DNA of 64,000 nucleotides from Edaphobacter sp. 4G125. Its GTDB lineage: Bacteria; Acidobacteriota; Terriglobia; Terriglobales; Acidobacteriaceae. The notes beneath the pieces were generated by a model. The model worked only from the letters and a program-made list of their open reading frames with translations. It searched no databases and was not told the origin of the DNA. The stretch spans positions 4,190,615-4,254,614 of the forward strand of contig NZ_CP060393.1 of the NCBI RefSeq assembly GCF_014274685.1. Direction: 5' to 3'. Positions 27,032 through 35,892 of the stretch are shown piece after piece. Positions within the stretch are counted from its first letter, which is position 1. Each line of letters starts with the position of its first letter. The position numbers and the translations under genes are program-made.

Positions 27032-28954
27032 ATGTCTAAACGTGAATTTCAGACTGAAGTCTCCCAGCTCCTCCACCTCATCGTTCATTCCCTTTACTCG
27101 CATCCCGAGATCTTCCTTCGCGAGCTGATCTCCAACTCCTCCGACGCGCTCGACAAACTGCGCCACCTCACCCTCACCGACGACAAAATCAAGGCGCTCA
27201 TTGGTAATGGCATCGACTCTCCGCGCATCGACCTTGAGCTGAACGAAGAGGCCAAGACCCTTTCCATCTCCGATACCGGCATCGGCATGAACGAGGAAGA
27301 CCTCGTCTCGCACCTCGGCACCATCGCCCGCTCCGGTACCAAGAACTTCCTCTCGCAGCTCTCCGGCGACGCCCGCAAGGACTCCAACCTCATCGGACAG
27401 TTTGGCGTCGGCTTCTACTCTGTCTTCATGGTCGCCGACAAGGTTGAGGTCGTCTCGCGCAAGGCCGGAGAAGACAAGACCTGGAAGTGGACCTCCGACG
27501 GCAAGACCGGCTTCGACCTCGAAGAGGTGACTGGTGATGCCGCACGTAAAGTCGCAGGCACTACCGTCCACATCCACTTCAACGACGAGGGCGCGCAGTA
27601 CGCCAACGGTTACCGCCTTACCGAGATCGTCAAGAAGTACTCCAATCACATCGCCTTCCCCATCTTCCTCACCCACGACAAGAGCGAGTGGAACGCCGAA
27701 AAGAAGGAATCCATCAAGACCCGCACCACTGAGCAGGTCAATGCGGCCTCCGCGATGTGGCAGCGTTCGAAGTCCGAGTTGAAGGACGACGACTACACCG
27801 GGCTCTACAAATCCCTCACCGGCAGCTGGGAGGATCCGCTCTTCTGGTTCCACACCCGCGCCGAGGGCACGCTCGAGTACACCACCCTCTTCTACATCCC
27901 GGCCAAGGCTCCGCTCGATCTCTACCAGGCTGACTACAAGACCGGCGTCAAGCTCTATGTGAAGCGCGTCTTCATCATGGATGATTCCAAGGAGTTGCTT
28001 CCGCCATACCTCCGTTTCGTGCGCGGCATCATCGACTCTGAGGATCTGCCGCTCAACGTCTCGCGTGAGATTCTGCAGCAGAACAAGGTGCTCACCGCTA
28101 TCAAGACGGCGAGCGTCAAGAAAATCCTCTCCGAGCTGAAGGCCATCGCTACCAACGACCCCGAGAAGTACTCGACCTTCATCGCCGAATACAACCGCCC
28201 ACTCAAGGAAGGGCTCTACGGCGACTATGCCAACCGTGAAACATTGCTCGACCTCATCCGCTTCAAGTCCACCAAGGTCGAAGGGCTCACCTCGCTCGCC
28301 GAGGCTAAGTCGCGTATGCAGCCCGAGCAGAAGGCTCTCTATTACATCACCGGCGGCAACGAGAGCATCCTGCGCAACTCGCCGCTGCTTGAGATCTACA
28401 AGAAGAAGGGCATCGAAGTTCTTCTCCTCGACGACGACATCGACGAGATCGTCTTCTCCACTGTCGACAAGTACGACGGCATCGATCTGAAGGCGGTCAA
28501 CAAAGGCGCCGCCAGTGAAGATCTCAAGGACGAGAACGAACCCGCTAAAACCGCCGAACAGGCCGAAGCTCTGAAGCCGCTGCTCGAAAAGATCAAGGCC
28601 ACGCTTGGCGCCGCCGTCAAAGAGGTCCGTGCCTCCACGCGCCTCGCCGACAGCCCCTCCGTCATCGTCTCCGACGAAGACGAGCCCTCTGCCCGCATGC
28701 GTCACATGATGCGAGCCATGGGACAGACAGAGATGCCTGAACCTCAGCCCACGCTCGAGATCAACCCCGATCACGAGATCATCAAGAAGCTCCTGGCCGA
28801 CACCGCCAATGCAGGAGACGTCATCAAAAACGCAAAGATCGAAGATGCCGCATGGCTTCTCTTCGACCAGGCCCTGCTGCTCGAGGGCGTGCCACTCAAA
28901 GATCCGGCCACCTTCGTCCAACGCCTCAACCGCGTGTTGAATCAATCCATCTGA
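27032..28954 (+). CDS. htpG: Chaperone protein HtpG (Hsp90)
   Basis: A 640-residue Hsp90 homologue. The N-terminal GHKL ATPase has LISNSSDALDKLR (Asn and Glu of the ATP site), DTGIGM, and the GxxGxG lid GQFGVGFYS, with the mid-domain and dimerisation domain at full length. It helps mature and remodel client proteins in the cytoplasm during stress. No HrcA-type CIRCE element is visible upstream. It is divergent from shc, with 215 bases between the starts. A long antisense frame on the other strand has no coding merit. Confidence 0.97.
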   Translation: MSKREFQTEVSQLLHLIVHSLYSHPEIFLRELISNSSDALDKLRHLTLTDDKIKALIGNGIDSPRIDLELNEEAKTLSISDTGIGMNEEDLVSHLGTIARSGTKNFLSQLSGDARKDSNLIGQFGVGFYSVFMVADKVEVVSRKAGEDKTWKWTSDGKTGFDLEEVTGDAARKVAGTTVHIHFNDEGAQYANGYRLTEIVKKYSNHIAFPIFLTHDKSEWNAEKKESIKTRTTEQVNAASAMWQRSKSELKDDDYTGLYKSLTGSWEDPLFWFHTRAEGTLEYTTLFYIPAKAPLDLYQADYKTGVKLYVKRVFIMDDSKELLPPYLRFVRGIIDSEDLPLNVSREILQQNKVLTAIKTASVKKILSELKAIATNDPEKYSTFIAEYNRPLKEGLYGDYANRETLLDLIRFKSTKVEGLTSLAEAKSRMQPEQKALYYITGGNESILRNSPLLEIYKKKGIEVLLLDDDIDEIVFSTVDKYDGIDLKAVNKGAASEDLKDENEPAKTAEQAEALKPLLEKIKATLGAAVKEVRASTRLADSPSVIVSDEDEPSARMRHMMRAMGQTEMPEPQPTLEINPDHEIIKKLLADTANAGDVIKNAKIEDAAWLLFDQALLLEGVPLKDPATFVQRLNRVLNQSI

Positions 28955-28972
28955 ATGCGATAACAACTTCAC

Positions 28973-29012
28973 AAACGTACAACGCCTTCCACTTGGAAGG
29001 CGTTGTACGTTT
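28973..29012 (+). terminator. Strong hairpin after htpG
   Basis: A perfect 18-base inverted repeat, AAACGTACAACGCCTTCC (28973-28990) with its complement at 28995-29012, around a 4-base loop. It lies 18 bases after the htpG stop. No long T run follows, so termination may be symmetric or partly Rho-assisted; it could also stabilise the mRNA 3' end. Confidence 0.7.
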
Positions 29013-29295
29013 CATGCATTCCATTTGAATCCATGAAGAGGAAGCGCTTGTCAGCTAGCATCGGGCCGATCATGGGTGAGCCAGGCATAGAGGGTGAGGA
29101 ACATTATGACTATGCGACCAACCATCGAGAAATAAGAACCCTAACAAAGATGCGGATTTGCTTACTCTCAAGTTGAATCTCCGCACCCAGCTTCAACAAA
29201 TCTGCCAAACACATAAATCGGTAAACCAAAAGCATCGTCCTGTCTAAGCGACCGCTGTAGACTGGTGCCAACACTTTCGAGACCCGACGATCAGC
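29013..29295. other. Gene-free spacer between htpG terminator and DUF1080 gene
   Basis: About 280 bases without a convincing gene. A 24-codon minus-strand frame (29051-29125) encodes a hydrophobic peptide but lacks a ribosome site. No clear promoter consensus was found for the downstream gene. Confidence 0.4.
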
Positions 29296-30279
29296 ATGAG
29301 CGTTACACTCAAACGAATGAGAATGAAGACTCTGTTTGCATCTATCCTGGCGACCGCGCTCATCTCGACCGCTGCCGCGCAAGACGTCAAAGAGTTTCTG
29401 GGCCGTTGGGATATGACCGTGACCCCCGCGACCGGCAAACCCTATCCCCAGTGGATCGAGCTGACCGATAACGGCGGCAAAATTGAGGGGAAGGTTCAGC
29501 CGAGAGGTGGTGCATGGCATCCTATCGTCGGCGCCCACGTGGACTCGGGCAAGCTGATCGTGGATTTGGGAGAAGCGCGACCCGGCACGGACATCAGTTG
29601 GGAGCTCACCTCCCCTAGTGCAGGCAAACTGACCGGCATCGAGAAACGTGGCGGCGACACCGGCCCGACGCTCGCTGGCATGAAGGCACCTTCGCTCGAT
29701 CGACCCATGCCGAAGAAGTGGACCAAACCCCGGCCTCTCTTCAACGGCAAAGATCTTACCGGTTGGGAGCCGATCGGAAATGTCGAGAACAACAAATGGG
29801 TGGCACGCAACGGCGAGCTGGTGAATGACAATCCCGAGGTGCTCGGTCAAAAGATGCGCCCGGCCGCCAACATCATGACTACGGAGAAGTTCCAGGACTT
29901 CAAGCTGCACATCGAAGTGAACTGCCCGGAAGGTGGCAACAGCGGCATCTACATGCGCGGTCGTTATGAGCTGCAGATAGGCACCGAGGGTGGCAAGCTC
30001 CCGTCCCATGAGATGGGCGCGATCTACAGCTGGTACCCACCACCAGCAGGCGCAGAAAATAACCTCGGAAAGTGGACGAGCTACGATGTCACCCTCGTCG
30101 GCAGACATATAACGGTCTACCGAGACGGTAAGCTATACCACGACAATGTTGAGCTTCCCGGTCCGACCGGCGGCGCTCTTGACAGCAACGAAGCCGAACC
30201 AGGCCCCTTCTATCTGCAGGGGGACCACCATGGCGTCATCGCTTACCGCAACATCACTATCTCCGTTCCGAAGAAGTAA
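29296..30279 (+). CDS. DUF1080 (3-keto-disaccharide hydrolase-like) exported protein
   Basis: A 327-residue protein with a signal peptide (MKTLFASILATALISTAAAQ after one of three possible starts). The C-terminal 190 residues carry the DUF1080 signature FNGKDLTGW and the beta-sandwich GNSGIYMRGRYELQI, followed by KWTSYDVTLVGRHI and GPFYLQGDHHGV. The first 120 residues form an extra domain. DUF1080 proteins act on 3-keto-glycosides in Bacteroidota and others. ATGs at 29296, 29317 and 29323 are all plausible. A hairpin follows the gene. Confidence 0.82.
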   Translation: MSVTLKRMRMKTLFASILATALISTAAAQDVKEFLGRWDMTVTPATGKPYPQWIELTDNGGKIEGKVQPRGGAWHPIVGAHVDSGKLIVDLGEARPGTDISWELTSPSAGKLTGIEKRGGDTGPTLAGMKAPSLDRPMPKKWTKPRPLFNGKDLTGWEPIGNVENNKWVARNGELVNDNPEVLGQKMRPAANIMTTEKFQDFKLHIEVNCPEGGNSGIYMRGRYELQIGTEGGKLPSHEMGAIYSWYPPPAGAENNLGKWTSYDVTLVGRHITVYRDGKLYHDNVELPGPTGGALDSNEAEPGPFYLQGDHHGVIAYRNITISVPKK

Positions 30280-30291
30280 AGCTGTCTAGAA

Positions 30292-30339
30292 AGGTGAACA
30301 TGACGAGCAGCAAGAACAAGCAGCCAGTCATGTTCGCCT
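30292..30339 (+). terminator. Hairpin downstream of the DUF1080 gene
   Basis: GAACATGAC (30296-30304) pairs with GTCATGTTC (30327-30335); the stem extends to 13 pairs with one G-T pair around a 22-base loop. It begins about 13 bases after the stop codon and lacks a T run, so it is only a possible terminator. Confidence 0.4.
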
Positions 30340-30470
30340 GATAAGCAACCACGCAAAAAAACGGTCGATGTTGAGGTACATCCGGGCGTTGATTCTCCCC
30401 TTATCCAACCTAAATAACACAAAATAAATAGCATTTGGATTGTTGGATCCCCCAAAAATCGAGCAATTCA
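30340..30470. other. Gene-free spacer before the rplU promoter
   Basis: AT-richer DNA with no frame or repeat that I can support. It lies between the hairpin of the DUF1080 gene and the -35 box at 30471. Confidence 0.4.
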
Positions 30471-30499
30471 TTGACCTGTCAACAGAAACAAGCTAAACT
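30471..30499 (+). promoter_or_regulatory. Sigma-70-like promoter of rplU-rpmA
   Basis: TTGACC at 30471-30476, a 17-base spacer, and TAAACT at 30494-30499. The match to the consensus and the exact spacing make this the best promoter in the region. It would give the ribosomal operon a leader of about 165 bases, long enough for autogenous control, although no known L21 leader motif was identified. Confidence 0.65.
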
Positions 30500-30672
30500 C
30501 ATTAAGTTTGGCGCCGCAGCCAGCGTGTCTCCACTTCAGGGACGGCAGGTTTGGGCCAGGAGATTTCAGGTTCAGGGAAGCCGACTGGAATCACCACCCT
30601 GCAAGCGCCCCATGCAGCACAATTCATGAAGAAAGCGGAACGTTCTTCGGAGCGCGCTTAGAGGTTCTAACC

Positions 30673-30993
30673 ATGTATGCAGTCATCCGCACCGGCGGCA
30701 AGCAGTACAAAGTCGCTCCCGGCGATACCCTGAAGATCGAGACCACGGCCCACCAGGACGGAGCCGTCGAGTTCGCCGACGTTCTCGCCGTCTCCGGCGC
30801 CGAGGGCAAGTTTGAGAGCGACCTGAAGGGCGCCAAGGTGACCGCATCGGTCGTAGGCGAAGGCCGCGGCGACAAGATCCTTGTCTTCAAGCTGAAGCGC
30901 AAGAAGCAGTACAAGAAGATGCAGGGCCACCGCCAGAACTTCGTCGAGGTCAAGATCAACGAGATCCTCGTAGGCGGAAAGTCGCTGAAGTAA
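30673..30993 (+). CDS. rplU: 50S ribosomal protein L21
   Basis: A 106-residue 23S rRNA-binding protein with the conserved start MYAVIRTGGKQYKV and a basic core KLKRKKQYKKMQGHRQNFVEVKI. The ATG at 30673 sets the N-terminus of the family exactly; the frame continues upstream without homology. It precedes rpmA by 70 bases, the usual bacterial pair. Confidence 0.98.
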   Translation: MYAVIRTGGKQYKVAPGDTLKIETTAHQDGAVEFADVLAVSGAEGKFESDLKGAKVTASVVGEGRGDKILVFKLKRKKQYKKMQGHRQNFVEVKINEILVGGKSLK

Positions 30994-31063
30994 ACAAGTT
31001 AGATTTCAAGCGCCACGCTCGGTCCTGATCGACCCAGAACGGCGCGAAATGAGGCAATAGGAA

Positions 31064-31327
31064 ATGGCACATAAAAAAGGTTTAGGTTCTTCCAAAAACG
31101 GCCGCGACTCAAATGCACAGCGCCTTGGCGTCAAGCGCTTTGCCGGCCAGACGGTTACCGGTGGCTCCATCCTCGTCCGCCAGCGCGGAACCCCGCTGAA
31201 GGCAGGCACGAACGTGGGCCGCGGTAAAGACGACACCCTCTTCGCCAAGATCGACGGCGTGGTCCGCTTCCAGGACCGTGGTCAGCATGGCCGCTTCGTC
31301 TCGATCGACCCGATCGCGACGGCATAA
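31064..31327 (+). CDS. rpmA: 50S ribosomal protein L27
   Basis: An 87-residue ribosomal protein whose N-terminus ([16 protein letters not shown]) reaches the peptidyl-transferase centre, followed by GVKRFAGQ and the [23 protein letters not shown] core. It has no Firmicutes-type N-terminal extension. It is co-transcribed with rplU and followed by a strong terminator. Confidence 0.98.
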   Translation: MAHKKGLGSSKNGRDSNAQRLGVKRFAGQTVTGGSILVRQRGTPLKAGTNVGRGKDDTLFAKIDGVVRFQDRGQHGRFVSIDPIATA

Positions 31328-31347
31328 ATCTTCCAGGCTCTCCTGGA

Positions 31348-31377
31348 ACAAAAGCCCTGCCTGTGCAGGGCTTTTGT
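31348..31377 (+). terminator. Rho-independent terminator of rplU-rpmA
   Basis: A perfect 13-base stem ACAAAAGCCCTGC (31348-31360) with its complement at 31365-31377, loop CTGT, followed by a T-rich stretch, 20 bases after the rpmA stop. Confidence 0.9.
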
Positions 31378-31425
31378 CGTTGTTTCAACAGAATCGTCAC
31401 CGCATCGAGGGCAACTTTTAAACGG

Positions 31426-31453
31426 AAGAGCCTGGGATCTTTCCCAGGCTCTT
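31426..31453 (-). terminator. Hairpin terminator facing the small Cys/His protein gene
   Basis: AAGAGCCTGGGA (31426-31437) pairs with TCCCAGGCTCTT (31442-31453) around a 4-base loop. It lies 17 bases beyond the end of the minus-strand gene at 31471-31680 and may serve that gene. Confidence 0.65.
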
Positions 31454-31470
31454 CTTGTTGAGAGAACCTT

Positions 31471-31680
31471 TCAGGCTCGTGCTGCGGGTGCAAACCCATC
31501 GCATCCGCTGATTGGAGTCACTTTCAGGTGCAGCGTTGCATGTTTGGGGTGACCGCACTCGTCCACCATGTTCAAGGGAGCCTCATGGCTCTTCATGATC
31601 GTAATCAGCGCCGGTGCCGTACCGTGGCCCTCGCCAAAGTGGGTACAGAGTCCGCACTGTCCATTCTGAATATGTTCCAT
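31471..31680 (-). CDS. Small Cys/His-rich protein, 69 residues
   Basis: The chosen ATG (31678-31680) is preceded by AAGGAGGATGCGGCG, a strong ribosome site; the frame further upstream is non-coding in character. The product has CGLC, THFGEGH and DECGHPKHATLHL, a set of Cys and His that could bind a metal. I do not know a family with a stated function; the size and motif suggest a zinc- or copper-binding small protein. Confidence 0.6.
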   Translation of the reverse strand: MEHIQNGQCGLCTHFGEGHGTAPALITIMKSHEAPLNMVDECGHPKHATLHLKVTPISGCDGFAPAARA

Positions 31681-31932
31681 CGCCGCATCCTCCTTCTCTG
31701 TTGGAGTACAGAAACACAATGCCTGTTGCCCACCCAGGCCAAGGAACTTCCTTGCAGGACACAGTAGATTAGCGCCTCTTCCGCTGTAAAGCGCGGCCAG
31801 GCTGGTCCGTGCCGGAAAACAAAATGCGATCAATTAAGTCGCGTATGTACAAGACTCCCACTGATAATCGTGTTTCTGGAACAGAACGAGAAGTCGGACG
31901 TATCCTTATCAGCAATTGGAGGTCAGGCAGCT

Positions 31933-32355
31933 GTGGACTATACCGATCCTCTTTATACCGCCGGAATGACGGACCATCAGCGCGCGTGGTTCTACGCCGA
32001 ATATGAACAGGCCCGCCGCGATGAGGTCATAGGAGTGCTTCTTGCCATCTTTCTCGGCAGCTTCGGACTCCATCACTTCTATTTACGTCGCAATGGAATC
32101 GGCGTTCTTTATCTTCTCTTCAGTTGGACAGGGATTCCAGCGATTCTCGGTTTTATCGAAGCCTTCTTTATGCCCGGTCGAGTGCGCGCATACAACGCGA
32201 TACAAGCCAACTATATCGCCGGACAAATCCGTGCGACCAGCCCAACCGGCGCTCCTCTCGCAGCCTCACGAACGAACATTGTCTGCCCTGCCTGTGGAAA
32301 CCCGCTTGCAGCGAGCGCTGGCTTTTGTTCGCGATGCGGTGCGCGGACTGCTTGA
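31933..32355 (+). CDS. TM2-domain membrane protein with C-terminal zinc ribbon
   Basis: A 140-residue protein with the TM2 domain: GVLLAIFLGSFGLHHFYLRR, then a second helix after a short turn. The C-terminus has a CxxC...CxxC zinc ribbon (VCPACGNPL, FCSRCGARTA). A GTG start at 31933 is preferred over the earlier GTG at 31870 because GGAGG lies at 31918-31922. TM2 proteins are small membrane proteins of unclear role in bacteria. Confidence 0.75.
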   Translation: MDYTDPLYTAGMTDHQRAWFYAEYEQARRDEVIGVLLAIFLGSFGLHHFYLRRNGIGVLYLLFSWTGIPAILGFIEAFFMPGRVRAYNAIQANYIAGQIRATSPTGAPLAASRTNIVCPACGNPLAASAGFCSRCGARTA

Positions 32356-32529
32356 GACATCATGCCGCGCTTTCTTCAGGGAGAACGTAAATAAAACGCA
32401 GGAACGAATGGCGTGCTAATCCAAAAGATGGTGCGCCATTTGTTTTACGGGAGGAAGTTCAAAAGATGGCAGGGAACTATATGACTGAGTCTGCGGTCTA
32501 ATATAACGAGTGAAGAAGAGGGGGATTGG

Positions 32530-33018
32530 ATGACTCTGCTGAATGCGCCGAAGTACGACGCGAGCCGTGAAAAGCGCAGGACATTCTTGATTTTCGGAAG
32601 CATCGCATTGGTTCTGCTAGCCGCAGTGATTGGGGTTGGAGGGTACTTGTTCGGGCATGGATGGTTCTTCACGAACCTGCATGCGGAGCACAAAGTGAGC
32701 CAGTTCTTCGATGCGCTGGAAGCCAAAGACTATGACAAAGCCTATGCGATCTGGATGAACGATCCGGACTGGCAGCAGCATCCGCAGAAGTACGACTACA
32801 GCCTGAAGCGGTTTACTGAAGACTGGACGACGGAGAGTCCTGTCGGACCCATCACGTCGCACCATGTGGATATCTCCAAAACGGATGGGACCGGCACCTT
32901 CGGAACGGGGATCATCGTCGCCGTACGGGTGAACGGCGATCATAAGATCTTTATGTGGTATGAGAAGAAGGACGGAACACTAACTTATCCCGCACCGCAT
33001 GAGCTGCAATATCAGTGA
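32530..33018 (+). CDS. Hypothetical single-pass membrane protein, 162 residues
   Basis: It has a short basic N-terminus, one transmembrane segment (about 20-42, FLIFGSIALVLLAAVIGVGG), and an extracytoplasmic domain of 115 residues (HKVSQFFDALEAKDYDKAYA, then FTEDWTTESPVGPITSHHVDI). The early part resembles NTF2-like or DUF4864-like folds in pattern, but I cannot make the assignment firm. No obvious operon partner. Confidence 0.65.
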   Translation: MTLLNAPKYDASREKRRTFLIFGSIALVLLAAVIGVGGYLFGHGWFFTNLHAEHKVSQFFDALEAKDYDKAYAIWMNDPDWQQHPQKYDYSLKRFTEDWTTESPVGPITSHHVDISKTDGTGTFGTGIIVAVRVNGDHKIFMWYEKKDGTLTYPAPHELQYQ

Positions 33019-33073
33019 GACGATCTGGCGATCGCATTTTGAATCAGAGTTCAATTTTGAAAGAGATTGCAAT

Positions 33074-33148
<75 letters not shown>

Positions 33149-33290
33149 GTGAGGTGCGATCCACAAGCCTGAGAGGCTGGAAGATTCAGGCGGTTGTCCT
33201 CAGTCTTTTAAGTTTCGCATAGTAAAGGCAATTTCGCTGCGCTCAGAATCAGGAACACACGAAACATCGTGATCTTCGCTGACTGTATCT

Positions 33291-34334
33291 CTACAGAGAA
33301 AGCCCCGCGCGTTTCGCATGCGCGGAAATTGCTTGGTTGATTTCGAGCGCCAGTTTGAGTGCCGCTCGTCCATCCTCGCCGGAGACCTCCGGCTTTGTCC
33401 TGTTGCGAACTGCGTTGAGAAAAGATGAAATTTCCAGCCGCAGCGGCTCTCCCGGTTCAACTGCAACTTTGTTGAGCGAGAGCCCGGGCGAAGGATGTCC
33501 GCCGTGCTGTTGCAGCATCTCAGCCATGGCGGCGAGTTTTGCGAGATCCATTCCCGCAGCCGCGGTCACGTCAATCATTAGCAGGTCCTGGCGAGCGAAG
33601 TCGAGCGAGAGATACTGGTGCGGCTGGAAGAAACGCAGCTTGCGCACGCGTTCGGTACTGACACGACTGGCAGTAAAGTTGGCGACGCATCCGCTTTCGA
33701 ACTCTACGCGAACGTTGGCGATATCAACTTTGGGTGAGAGCACCGGCAAACCCACGGCCCGCACCTCGCGGACAGGCGAGCCGGTTAAGCTCAGCACAAT
33801 ATCAAGATCGTGAATCATCAGATCGAGCACAACATCGACGTCAAGCGAGCGCGGCGTAAAGACGCTGAGGCGATGCGATTCGAAGAACATCGGCTGGTTC
33901 AGAAAACGCTTCGCCGCGGTAACCGCTGGATTGAAGCGCTCCAGGTGTCCCACTTGCACGATGCGGTCATGTTTCCAGGCGAGTAATAAGATACTGTCCG
34001 CATCCTCCAGGGTTGGAGCCAGAGGTTTTTCGATCAGTACATCGACGTTCGAGACGATGAGCTGTTCCGCAGCGCCACGGTGATGGACCGTCGGAACACA
34101 AACCGATGCAGCGTCAATCTTTTCGATCTTCGCTAAACACTCTTCGATCGAGGAAAACGCCGGAATGCCGAACTTCGCGCCCGCCTCAGCAGCTGCGCTG
34201 GCGTTCTGATCGACAACAGCAGCAAGCTGTACAGCTTCGCCCGCAAGCTCAAGTTCGCGATAGACACGAAGGTGATTGCGGCCGAAGGCTCCGGCTCCAA
34301 TGACCGCAACGCGGAGTGGATTAGCGATGGACAC
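33291..34334 (-). CDS. Gfo/Idh/MocA-family oxidoreductase
   Basis: A 347-residue NAD(P)-dependent oxidoreductase with the Rossmann motif VIGAGAFGRNH, the catalytic-type EKPLAPT Lys near residue 102, and the C-terminal domain segment with VDVVLDLMIHDLDIVLSL. The start is GTG (34332-34334), which overlaps the stop of the small upstream gene by one base (TAGTG). Substrates vary widely across the family (sugars, inositol, glycosides); none can be named here. Two active-site His, in VGHLERF and MIHDLDI, are conserved. Confidence 0.88.
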   Translation of the reverse strand: MSIANPLRVAVIGAGAFGRNHLRVYRELELAGEAVQLAAVVDQNASAAAEAGAKFGIPAFSSIEECLAKIEKIDAASVCVPTVHHRGAAEQLIVSNVDVLIEKPLAPTLEDADSILLLAWKHDRIVQVGHLERFNPAVTAAKRFLNQPMFFESHRLSVFTPRSLDVDVVLDLMIHDLDIVLSLTGSPVREVRAVGLPVLSPKVDIANVRVEFESGCVANFTASRVSTERVRKLRFFQPHQYLSLDFARQDLLMIDVTAAAGMDLAKLAAMAEMLQQHGGHPSPGLSLNKVAVEPGEPLRLEISSFLNAVRNRTKPEVSGEDGRAALKLALEINQAISAHAKRAGLSL

Positions 34335-34546
34335 TATTTGACGGGGACTTCGACTGCCTGACGGCAGCGTGCGTACAGCTCCAGCAGCTGTGTGACCTGA
34401 TCTTCGGGCTTGGCTGAAGTAGCCGCGACAAATCCGGTTGTGGAACCGGTGCTTTTGCTGCCGAGATTCGCATGCGAAGCGACGAACTTCAACAGGTCAA
34501 GAGCGATATCTTCTGTGCGGCGCGCGGAGGTTGCGTTGACTTCCAT
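34334..34546 (-). CDS. Small hypothetical protein, 70 residues
   Basis: The product is small, soluble and helical (ARRTEDIALDLLKFVASH, then DQVTQLLELYARCRQAV). The ATG at 34544-34546 has GAGAGGA upstream. A longer frame to 34594 exists but is not supported. It is translationally coupled to the oxidoreductase and follows alr with a 74-base gap. No family is recognised. Confidence 0.6.
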   Translation of the reverse strand: MEVNATSARRTEDIALDLLKFVASHANLGSKSTGSTTGFVAATSAKPEDQVTQLLELYARCRQAVEVPVK

Positions 34547-34620
34547 GAAGGGGGTTCCTCTCGTTTCTCTTAGTCTGAATCTTAATGTCCGCACATGGGC
34601 CTGCGCAAATCATCACAGAT

Positions 34621-35835
34621 TTAGCTCAGTATGCGGGGCGATTTCACGCCGCAAAGAATCTCGTAGGGGATCGTTCTGGCAATGCAGGCATGATCGTCGG
34701 CGGTGATGCCTTCGCCAAGAAGGATTGCCTCATCGCCAACCTTGATCGAGGGAATGGCAGTTACATCGACAGTCGTCAGGTTCATCGAAACGCGTCCAAC
34801 AATAGGAGCGCGCTCCTTGCCGAACATGACCCATCCGGCCGGACTTGTATTGGTGGCTGACAGGTCGCGCCTGAGCCCATCGGCATAGCCTGCGGGAAGC
34901 AGCGCCAGCCTCATGCGGCGCTCCGCCATGAAGATTCCGTTATAACCGATCCTTGCGCCAGGCTCGATCTCGCGCAGGCCGGTCACGCGGGTCTTCCACG
35001 TCATCACGGGTTTGAGGCTGGGTCGAATGCGAGCTTCGTGAACTCCTGCATATCCCTGTTGGACTTCGATGGGAAGACTGTAACCGTAGAGCGCAAGACC
35101 GCTTCGCACCATGCAGCGTGCGGACACATCCTTCGCTACATTCCTCAGCCAGCAGAATGTTCCCCCATCTTCTGGAAACGGATTGTCGACCGTGGAGGAG
35201 TTGCCTGCGTGGATCCACGCGGGTCTCAGCCCGGCGTCCTGCACCTGGTGCAATGCCTGCTCAAAGCAACGCTGTTGCTGAAGAGTCTGGTGCGATCCGG
35301 CGATCTCGGCAGAGGCGAAATGCGTCATCACGCCTTCCAGGTGAATTCTGTTTTGCAGATTCAGCCATCGCAAAACCTCATCCAGACTGGCGCCTATGGC
35401 GACTCCCTGTCGCGACATACCCGTGTCAATCTCAAGATGCACGGCAAACGAGCGCGCGGAATCGCCATCGTTCAGAGCGTGGGCCAGGGCTTCCATCTGA
35501 GAGATCGTCGAGACAACAGGAGTCAGTTCGGAAGCGACCAGAACGTCGGCATCTTCATCGAGTGACTCGCTCATCACCAGAATGCGCGGCTGTTGGGCTG
35601 ATGCAATCCCGGCCCTCTGAAGAGCGGTTCTTACGGCCGCGCCCTCACCAGCATCAGTAACTCCCAGCCACTCGGCTCCTGCTGCGGCCAGCACAGGAGC
35701 GCACAGCTCTGCGCCGTGGCCGTAAGCATCAGCCTTAACCACGGCCAATACGGTGATGTCTGCACCTGCAGCTTCTTTAAGGCAACGATAATTGGCGGTT
35801 AGCCGCTCTTCTGAGATCTCCACCCAGCTCTTCAC
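34621..35835 (-). CDS. alr: Alanine racemase
   Basis: A 404-residue fold-type III PLP enzyme that interconverts L- and D-alanine for peptidoglycan. The PLP lysine is in AVVKADAYGHGA, and the C-terminal domain carries the catalytic Tyr region ARIGYNGIF and the MNLTTVDVT segment. The start is GTG (35833-35835). It is the first gene of a minus-strand group with a small protein and an oxidoreductase. Confidence 0.95.
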   Translation of the reverse strand: MKSWVEISEERLTANYRCLKEAAGADITVLAVVKADAYGHGAELCAPVLAAAGAEWLGVTDAGEGAAVRTALQRAGIASAQQPRILVMSESLDEDADVLVASELTPVVSTISQMEALAHALNDGDSARSFAVHLEIDTGMSRQGVAIGASLDEVLRWLNLQNRIHLEGVMTHFASAEIAGSHQTLQQQRCFEQALHQVQDAGLRPAWIHAGNSSTVDNPFPEDGGTFCWLRNVAKDVSARCMVRSGLALYGYSLPIEVQQGYAGVHEARIRPSLKPVMTWKTRVTGLREIEPGARIGYNGIFMAERRMRLALLPAGYADGLRRDLSATNTSPAGWVMFGKERAPIVGRVSMNLTTVDVTAIPSIKVGDEAILLGEGITADDHACIARTIPYEILCGVKSPRILS

Positions 35836-35892
35836 TCTTCTATCCTACGGCCCGATGCGTCTTCTCTTGATGGAGCCATGTTGACTGAGAGG

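Noticed and set aside
26951..28972. 673-codon open frame antisense to htpG
   Set aside because: The composition (Leu/Val/Gly/Asp runs) is that of the complement of htpG codons. HtpG on the other strand is certain, so this is a shadow frame.
29051..29125. Tiny minus-strand hydrophobic frame (24 codons)
   Set aside because: It has no ribosome site and no homologue that I recognise; likely chance.
29110..30108. 332-codon frame antisense to the DUF1080 gene
   Set aside because: It mirrors the coding strand's third-position bias and has no domain or ribosome site.
31381..31470. CRISPR-like or attachment-site character of two hairpins near 31.4 kb
   Set aside because: They are unrelated sequences and fit ordinary back-to-back terminators of convergent genes.
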